Positions 56,915 through 64,000 of a DNA stretch of 64,000 nucleotides are shown here, one piece after another (within the stretch, counting starts at the first letter, position 1; each line of letters begins with the position of its first letter). The notes under the pieces were generated by a model. It saw only the letters and a program-made list of their open reading frames with translations, did no database searches and was not told where the DNA came from. This DNA comes from Phocoena phocoena (taxonomy: Eukaryota > Chordata > Mammalia > Artiodactyla > Phocoenidae). Where the stretch lies: positions 53,134,759 through 53,198,758 of the forward strand of contig NC_089232.1 in NCBI RefSeq assembly GCF_963924675.1. Direction: 5' to 3'. Both the position numbers and the translations under genes were made by a program.

Positions 56915-58375
56915 ATCAAGATGCAATTACTTCCTGATTTCAAAATATATTACAAAGCTACAGTAATCAAAACAGTATGGTACTGGCCTAAAGATAGATA
57001 CATGGACCAATGGAAGAGAATAGAGAGCTCAGAAATAAATCCATGCATATACAGTCAATTGATCTTCAACAAAGGTGCCAAGAATATGCAGTGGGGAAAG
57101 GATAGTCTCTTCAACAAATGGTGTTGGGAAAACTGGATATCCACATGCAAAAGAATTAAATTGGACCCTTATCTTACACCATACACAAAAATCAGCTCAA
57201 AGTAGGTTAAAGACATAAATGTAAGACCTGAAACTATGAAACTCCTAGAAGAAAACATAAGGGAAAACCTTCATGACCTTGGTCTTGGCAATTGTCTCTT
57301 GTTTATGACATAAAAAGCACAGGCATTAAAAACAAAAATAGACAAGTGTGAATTCATCAAGCTAAAAAGCTTATGCATAACAAGTGAAACAATCAACAGA
57401 GTGAAAGGTAACCTATGGAATGGAAGAAAATATTTGCAAACCATATATCTGTTAGGGGGTTAATAACCAAAATGTGTAAGGAACCCCTACAACTTAAAAG
57501 CAAAAAACCTAATAACCCAATTTAAAAAATAGGCAAAGGACTTGAATAGATATTTCTCCAAAAGAGACATATAAATGGTCAACAGGTATATGAAAAGGTG
57601 TCCAACATCACTAATCATCAGGGAAAAGAAAATAAAAACAACAATGAGATACTACCTCACACCTGTCAGGATGGCTATTATCAAAAAACCCCAAAAAACA
57701 CATGTTGAGGATGTGGAGAAATTGGAACCTTTGCACTCTGTTGGTGAGAATGCAAAATGGTACAACCACTATAAAAAAAGAATGAAGGTTTCTCAAAAAA
57801 ATGAAAATAGAACTATCGTGTGATGCAGCAATCCTACTTCTGGATATTTATCCAAAAGAAATGGAATCAGGGTCTCAAGTTGATAGCTGCACCCCCATGT
57901 TCATTGCAGCACTGTTCACAATAGCCCAGATATGGAAACAACCTAAATATGCTTTGATCAAAGTCGATGCATGGATAAAGAGGATGTGGTATATACATAC
58001 AATGGAATATTATTCTGCCTTTAAAAAGAAGGAAATTATGCAATATGTGACCCCGTGGATGAACCTTAAGGACATTATGCTAAGTGAAATAAGTCAGTCA
58101 CAGAAGTGATACGTCGGTAAGTGCATCATTTCACTTATATGCGGTATCTGAAATAGTGAAATTCACAGAAGAGTGGAATGGTAGTTTTCAGGGGCTAGGG
58201 GGAGAGTGAAATGGAAAATTACTAATCAGTGGGCATGAAGTTTCAGTTAAGCAAGATGAATAATTCCAGAGATTTATTGTACAAAGTTGTACCTAAGGCC
58301 AACAATACTGTATTGTACACTTAACAATTTGTTAAAAGGGTAGATCTCATGTTAAGTGTTATTTCCACAATAAAA
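56915..58375 (+). mobile_element. L1 ORF2 C-terminal part and 3'UTR, sense
   Basis: 5'-truncated L1. The frame 56903-57205 shows [13 protein letters not shown] and [11 protein letters not shown]. The frame 57801-58109 shows WIKRMWYIHTMEYYSAF and WMNLKDIMLSE. The 3'UTR ends 'ttatttccacaataaaatga' before a T-rich stretch. Possible weak TSD-like words 'atgcaatta' (56921) and 'atgcaacta' (58387). Dead copy with several frameshifts. Confidence 0.9.
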
Positions 58376-58385
58376 TGATTTTTTT

Positions 58386-58725
58386 AATGCAACTAATTTT
58401 TGTAGGTTGATTTTGTACCTTGCAACTTTACTAAATTTATCAGCTCTAAGAGTTTCTTTGTAGAATCTTCAGGAGTTTCTACATATAAGATTATGTCATC
58501 TGCAAACATAATTTTACTTCTTCTCTTCTTATTAGGATGTCTTTTATTTCTTTTTTCTTGTCTAGTTTCTCTGGCTGGAACTTCAAATACTAGGTTGAAT
58601 AGAAGTGGTGAGAGTGGGCATCCTTGGCTTGCTCCTGGTCTTACATAAAAGTTCAGTGGAAAAACCATTGAATTTTCAATCAATCAGATAATCAACAATT
58701 ACAAGTGCCAACTGTGGTTCAAAGG
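58386..58725 (-). mobile_element. L1 reverse-transcriptase fragment, antisense
   Basis: The minus-strand frame 58393-58683 (96 codons) carries QGCPLSPLLFN and the catalytic FADD box in KIMFADDIILY, both hallmarks of the L1 reverse transcriptase. It is opposite in direction to the L1 just left of it and lies beyond that element's 3' end, so it is a separate insertion. Too short to be active. Confidence 0.92.
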
Positions 58726-59269
58726 ATCTTGATTTAAATTTTTTTCTAAGCTTGCTTATATAATCACTGTGTTACCCTGGGTCCTGTTCTAACTCCATAT
58801 ACAATAAAATGAGGGACCTGCATTAGATTATAAGGTCTTGCCCTAATTCAACATTCCTTCTAAATCTGTGATTCTAAGACTATTATTTAGCACCTACTAG
58901 ACATTTAACCAATGGAAGGTATAAGAGAAGAAATATCATTCAATTATTGATCAGTCAACAACTTCTATCGAGCAATTATTATATAGAAAGAAGTATCCTT
59001 ATTTCCTTCCATGGGGAAGTTTACAATCTGTAAGGAAGGTAATATATACATATATGGGAAGTTCAATATCAGTAATAGAAATGTAACAGTGCAGTACAAG
59101 AAGGCAGTACCTGATGCACTGGCAAATGAAGGGCATGGGAACAGTTTTCTCATCAAGCAGTTCATAGAGTAGCTGATATAGCAAGATTTATTCTCAACAA
59201 AGGGATCACAGCAAAATACATGGCCAACACGAGTGGCATTATGAAGAATTAGGTCAGGAATTCAGAGAA
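58726..59269. other. Unassigned non-coding DNA
   Basis: AT-rich; no gene or named repeat. Confidence 0.45.
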
Positions 59270-59830
59270 GAGAATTGGCTAGAATTGTTGGGGATGGGTT
59301 TTGGAAGAGATGTGTGTGTAGTGGATATTTGCAGGGTTTTGGCTCCTGTGTCCATTCTCCCTTATTTTGGAAACTATCCTGATTTCTTTCTGAGAAGCAC
59401 CCCTCCCCACCCCCATCAGCCCAGGAACTGCAGGTTGGGTTACAGGTGGGAACACCAAATTCCTCCCTCCATCTCCCAATTATAAGATTGGTCCAGGGAT
59501 GGACTTATGACCCGATCACAGCCAAGGAACACATGCAACATCTGCTGGGGCTATTAGCAGAGAGGAAAGTTCTCTTTCTCACTGGGCTTGAACCTGGAGT
59601 TCACCTTGCAATGCAGACCTCTTGCCACCACAAATGTAGAGTCTGTCTGAGAGTTGTGCCAATCTGGAGTAAGCAAGACCAAGAGATGACACCAGGTACT
59701 AGTGACTTCATACAAGACCCTGAATCAAGCCATGCCTGAAGACATACCTGTCCCCTGGACTTTTCAACTGTGTAGTCAATACATTTTCTTTCTTCTTATA
59801 CGAACTTGGGGTTGGTTTTCTTGGAACAGA
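59270..59830 (+). repeat. Ancient repeat, LTR- or L1M-like (family unassigned)
   Basis: 'gatggacttatgacccgatc', 'ttctcactgggcttgaacct', 'catgcctgaagacatacctg', 'cccctggacttttcaactgt' and 'aacttggggttggttttctt' follow the 3' half of a familiar mammalian repeat. I cannot fix its class. Confidence 0.5.
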
Positions 59831-60124
59831 AAGTATATTGTTACAATGTGGCCCTTGAACTAGATTTGAGTGGATGGAGGTGAATGAAGAGGGCAACCCA
59901 AGCAGGTGTTGCCATATGGTTAAGGAAGGCGTATTCATGGAGCTGTATAGAAACGTACTGGAGAGAGGGTCTTGGTGGACAATGTGCAAAGTACCCTGCA
60001 AGAGAATATGTGTTTTCACTCTTCTGGGTACATTTATCTATGTTGACAAATGCAGTGGGATTACTGGGGGGTGGAATGTAATGCAAGGACAGAGGTAGAG
60101 AGAGAGGGAGCTCTAAAAATAATG
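59831..60124. other. Unassigned non-coding DNA
   Basis: No gene or named repeat; the short overlapping open frames are chance. Confidence 0.45.
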
Positions 60125-60345
60125 AAATTACAACAACAAGTGTTCACTGAACACTTTACTATATGCTAGACACTATGCTAAGAATTTCTTTCCTCATTTA
60201 ATTCTTTCAACAGCCATGGTATTATTATTTATCAATTTTACAGATGGGAAAACTGAGGCACAAAGAATTTGCCCAAAATGACCCAGTTAACAAGTGTCAG
60301 AGCTGGGATTTTAACCTGAAAACCCAAGCTGACTAGATCCTGCCT
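60125..60345 (-). repeat. MIR SINE, antisense
   Basis: 'atatgctagacactatgcta', 'cagatgggaaaactgaggca', 'acaagtgtcagagctgggat' and 'aacctgaaaacccaagctga' are reverse-complement MIR, near full length. Confidence 0.9.
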
Positions 60346-61834
60346 ACTTTACCTGCCTCCTTCTGCTTCTACAGATGTGGCCTCTGCCTTGGGGTAGCCG
60401 TGGGCCAGCAAGGTGGTGAGGGAGGAAAAGGACACGGCTGTTGCAACAGGGGCCACAGGAGAATACAGAATTCAAATCGTTTTTTCCCAGAGCTGGTCCT
60501 GATTTGACAATTTGTTCATATTCACTCATTTTTTTAAAAGTTTGTGGCTGGGCAAATGCTAGAACTCTGGCTCCTCTGCCCTCAATCAACAACGGTCCTT
60601 GGGACCGGCGGATGACTCCAGGTGGCTGCCCCTAGTCAGTTCTGACAACCTCCTGGGCTGGCGGAGACACCGAGAGGGGAGCAAGTCTTCTGGACCAGCT
60701 TCTCACTGGCCCCGGCTTGCTCCCTCCTCCTCCCTGCCTCTTTCCGGCTATGCATCTTTCCCTTGGATTGCCTCAGGAAAAGGAAAGAAGAAATGTTTTT
60801 TAAAAAGAAGTTTAATGAAACCAAACACTTGTATTTCCATCTATTGACATTGGATTTGTGCTTCTCCAGCCCAGCCATTTGGGACAAGTCTTTAACTGCC
60901 TCTCTTCGCCTGACGGTCTAATGCAAACAGACCATAGAAAAATAAACTCTCCCCCCAAATATTATCTTAGGCCTCATTTTATCATGCTTCCTTGAGCTGT
61001 CTCTGTAAAAGGGAAGAAAAGAGAATGTGGGTTTTAGTTTGGGCAGGGCTGGAGAGGGCCCCCCACCCATTCTCCTCCATGTGGTCTGCTTCCCAGAGCA
61101 CTCACTACCCATCCCATTTCCATTCGGCCTCACTCAGGCCCGTCTCCTCTCCAGTTCTTGTTCATTCACCTGTAAAATGGGCTACTAACACCTGTCTACA
61201 AGATTGCTGTAAGATAGAGGTGGCAAACACAAGTACCTCTGGGACTCAGAAAACAGGGACAGTATAAAACAGGGTGGTAGGCTCTGCTCTAACTAGAGAG
61301 AAAATGCCCCTTACCCAAATGGTCTCATTCAGCTTAAAACAAACAAACCAAAAAGCCCAACAAGCAAAAACACTCTTGCAAGCCAAAACAAAACATAGTC
61401 CTAAGCTGGGTTTGGGCTTAGGGCTACCCGTTTTCAGTTCCGCAAGGATTTTGACAGAATATTTGAAAGATGTGGCTTAAAATCCATATACCTCTAGGAT
61501 GGGTGATTGTCACAATTTATCTTCTAAGGCGGAGAAAATGAGGACCTTCTCTCCCCGCAGGTGGGCTCTGATGGGGTGGAGAGATGGGGAGAAAGACTAT
61601 GGATGTGCAGAGCCTGGGGAGATTTCTTAGGGGATCAAAAGCTTAGTGAGAGAAGGCTGGGCCAATGGAGGCCATCTTGGCCTTTGTGACAGTACATGCC
61701 CTTGATTCTTTATCTATCCACCAACCTCTCCCCAGTTTGGAGCCTTTTTAACTATTAGCTGCCAATTTCTGGGTTCTGAATTCTGCCCAGTTCCCTATCC
61801 TCCTTTTCCTAGATTCTCTCCTAATTATATACTG
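60346..61834. other. Unassigned non-coding DNA
   Basis: No gene. A short MIR-like piece lies near 61168-61215 ('cacctgtaaaatgggctact'). 61340-61395 is rich in 'aaacaaacaaaccaaaa'. Confidence 0.45.
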
Positions 61835-62165
61835 TATCAATCAGGATGGGCTATTATGCTGCAGAAATGAACAACCCTAAGATGTCCATGGCTTAAAACA
61901 AAGGCTTACATCTTGCTTATGCTATGTGTCTATGACATCTTAGCAGGGGCCTCAGGCTAACAGAGCAGCCACCTTCTCAGATATCCTCAGAGGCTGTGCG
62001 GGTGCTGACTGGCAATCAAATGCTTTGACATGAAAGTGATACATGTAACTTCCACTCACAATTCACTAGCCAGGAGTAAACACATGCAACCACCCAACCA
62101 CAAGGTGGGTGAAATGGCATGCTAGAAATATGCTCAGAAATATTTGATAAACAACATTCATAAAA
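61835..62165 (+). repeat. Ancient mammalian repeat (family unassigned)
   Basis: 'tatcaatcaggatgggctat', 'tatgctgcagaaatgaacaa' and 'gatgtccatggcttaaaaca' open a common old repeat. It shares a style of opening with the element at 9905 but is much worn. Confidence 0.5.
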
Positions 62166-63524
62166 CAGTCCTTCCTTTTCATGGTTCTGATATGCACAAA
62201 TTTCAGTTATCGTGATTTAGTTAAATAATACCAGTCCCCAACAAAATGGTTCAAATTTGCATCACCATGGTACATGACTGTAATTGCATAGAGTACGAAT
62301 TTCACTGCCCACTCTTCAGGTCACAGACCACTTTGTAAACAACAAATGTGCATCGTGATGTGAGCAATAGCGTCAGTTCTTTCAAAGTCTGTCTGTGATT
62401 GGTCACCATGCACCTGCTACTCAGTTCATGCACAGACAGCAGTGCATATAGCTACGTTGCCTCTTTATCTCCCTGTGATAAACTAACATGATATCTTACA
62501 AAAATAGATAATCTATAGAGGGTTAGATAACAAAAATACAAGTACAACAGAGAAACAAAAAGTGTTAATGCTGGAAGTGAAATTGGATGTGAATAGAAGA
62601 TATGGAAATGGCAACCGCAAAACAAAGATAGGATGAGACATGGGACCCTAGAAGTGATGTCTCAAACCATACTGGAAAGTCCAATGAGTATAAAAAACAA
62701 GATAAAGTCACTTCATCATCTTTTAGTTTATATTGCACTAGAAACAGAAAGCCACTTAAGGTTGAAACGGAGGTGGTTTTTTTTTCTATTTTGGATTGAA
62801 GACTGTAATGTTTTCAAATCCTAATTAGTCCGGCTAGTATTCAGGCCGAAGCATTGAAGTAAGTTGCCGCATCAAAAGAAAAAGGTAATTACAAGAAGAC
62901 TGAAGAAGAACTTTTGCTGCCAATAAAGGCTTGTTTCACTATTTCATAATTCAGCATGAGATGACTGATGTTGAGCTACTGGTGAAGATGCTAGCTCAGA
63001 TAAGGATGCTACAGTGAAATTTGCACCCAAATTCCAAGAAAATGAACATGTCCCAGAGGAAGTGATGCCAGCGAAAAAACTTCACCTTAAAGGAATGCTC
63101 ATAGACATTTCATGGCATTGCAAGAAATATTGCAAGCCAATCCAAATTTAGAAAGAAGTGTGAAAAAGCACTAAGGCATAGACAAGATACTTGCTCTGTA
63201 ACATCAGTTATATAATGAGAAGAAGAAGGCAAGAACTGTTCAAACTACTTTTGATAAGTTTTTTTATAAAAAAACAAAACACTGTAATTTTCAATGTTTC
63301 TAATGTTTTAAATTACAGTGTAATCTGTAAATATTAGTTTTACTAATTTTTCATTTCCCAACGCATTTGGAACTTACAGTAAGAGTTTTTCACGTTTTGA
63401 CAAAATTTTCTAAAGGTCACAGAACAATTGTAATTTTCCCCATCGATTATCAAGATCACTTTGCAGGGTTTCAACTTACACGGTCATTTTTATGGTCCTG
63501 CACTATTCTGCAGAGCGAGGACTG
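62166..63524 (+). mobile_element. Tigger (pogo/Tc1-mariner superfamily) DNA transposon with decayed transposase
   Basis: Starts 'cagtccttccttttcatg' and ends 'gcgaggactg', so the outermost bases CAGTCCT are inverted at the two ends; no clean TA duplication is seen. Decayed coding pieces are readable on +: LEVKLDV and RRYGNGNRKTKIG (from 62571, N-terminal helix-turn-helix side), ANKGLFHYF near 62920-62945 (CENP-B-like DNA-binding region) and VQTTFDKFF (63238-63264, C-terminal end). The middle, where the DDE catalytic core should be, is missing, so this is an internally deleted, immobile copy. Stops and frameshifts throughout. Confidence 0.8.
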
Positions 63525-64000
63525 CCTGTTTATATACCTGGCTTGTGCGGAGTTAGATTACAGTTCCTCCACGTCTGCTTGTGCCAACTCAATTATGTGG
63601 AGTGTAAGGAAAATTCTGGAAAAAGAACTTGAGCCACTAGAGTTAGGTAGGTATAGGGGTTCCAGGTATAGTTCAGAGGCTGTTATCCAACCCCAACCTG
63701 ATCCAGCCACCCTGATGGCCTGTGTGACTCCGAGTGGGAAAGAGCTTTGTGGGCAACATGAGATGAACTGCCCCCATTTAGGGCCCATGCCATCCTGCTG
63801 TGGGATCCAGACAAAGGGAATGTGCTTCTTTACTTATTTCATGGGAGGGTAGATGTATGAAATACAACTGAAATAGATACTCAAACCCTGGTCAGGGCTG
63901 AGCATCCACAGGCCTCCTCAGGCCATCTGGGCCTTGTGGCAGTGCTGGAACTCCCAGAGGCTGTCTGATGCCCAGGAGCAGCAGTGCCAGTGAGAGCCGC
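63525..64000. other. Unassigned non-coding DNA at window end
   Basis: The frame 63367-63852 (+) begins inside the Tigger end and runs into unique sequence with no recognised domain. It is not supported as a gene. The window ends in ordinary sequence. Confidence 0.45.

Noticed and set aside
63367..63852. 161-codon plus-strand frame near the window end
   Set aside because: Starts inside the non-coding right end of a Tigger element; the remainder has no recognised similarity.

Overview
This window is nuclear DNA from a mammal, most likely a cetacean and probably a toothed whale. The evidence is seven tRNA-derived SINEs that begin 'gcttccctggtggcgcagtgg', the CHR-type family of cetaceans and their relatives. 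Several have intact target-site duplications (TSDs). There is also a cetartiodactyl-type L1, plus many old mammalian repeats (MIR, L2, MER5A, MaLR-like LTRs, Tigger). No cellular protein-coding gene, rRNA, tRNA gene or CRISPR array can be supported. Every open frame with recognisable protein similarity is a decayed transposon. The window looks intergenic or deep intronic.

Layout: 1-2.7 kb holds old L2 and MIR repeats and an old repeat split by a young SINE. From 2.7 to about 19 kb the DNA is fairly GC-rich and almost free of young transposons, with only scattered L2, MIR and MER5A; this is where candidate regulatory motifs (a DR1 site plus a SOX palindrome near 15.75 kb, a homeodomain-rich block near 17.5 kb) stand out. 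19-26 kb carries L2, MIR and MaLR-like LTR relics. 26.7-30.9 kb is an L1 zone: an ORF1/HAL1-like piece on +, then an ORF2/3'UTR piece on -, cut by three SINEs and an LTR-like insert. 31-42 kb is mostly unassigned AT-rich DNA with an L1 3' end, a CA microsatellite and an L2.

42.3-51.3 kb is dense nested transposons. An old antisense L1 was broken in turn by an LTR-like element, a twin-primed (5'-inverted) young L1, a solo LTR with 4-bp TSDs, and a SINE. Then come an MLT1-like LTR and a 3.2-kb sense L1 carrying two more SINEs. 51.5-56.1 kb is GC-richer, with MIRs and a 100-bp sequence duplicated 572 bp apart. 56.9-58.7 kb holds two further L1 fragments, and 62.2-63.5 kb a Tigger DNA transposon whose transposase remains can still be read.

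There is no operon or pathway to describe. The most useful content is the insertion history, a few candidate regulatory and structural motifs, and the local duplications. Family names and edges of old repeats come from pattern recognition without a library search, so edges are approximate unless a TSD is given.
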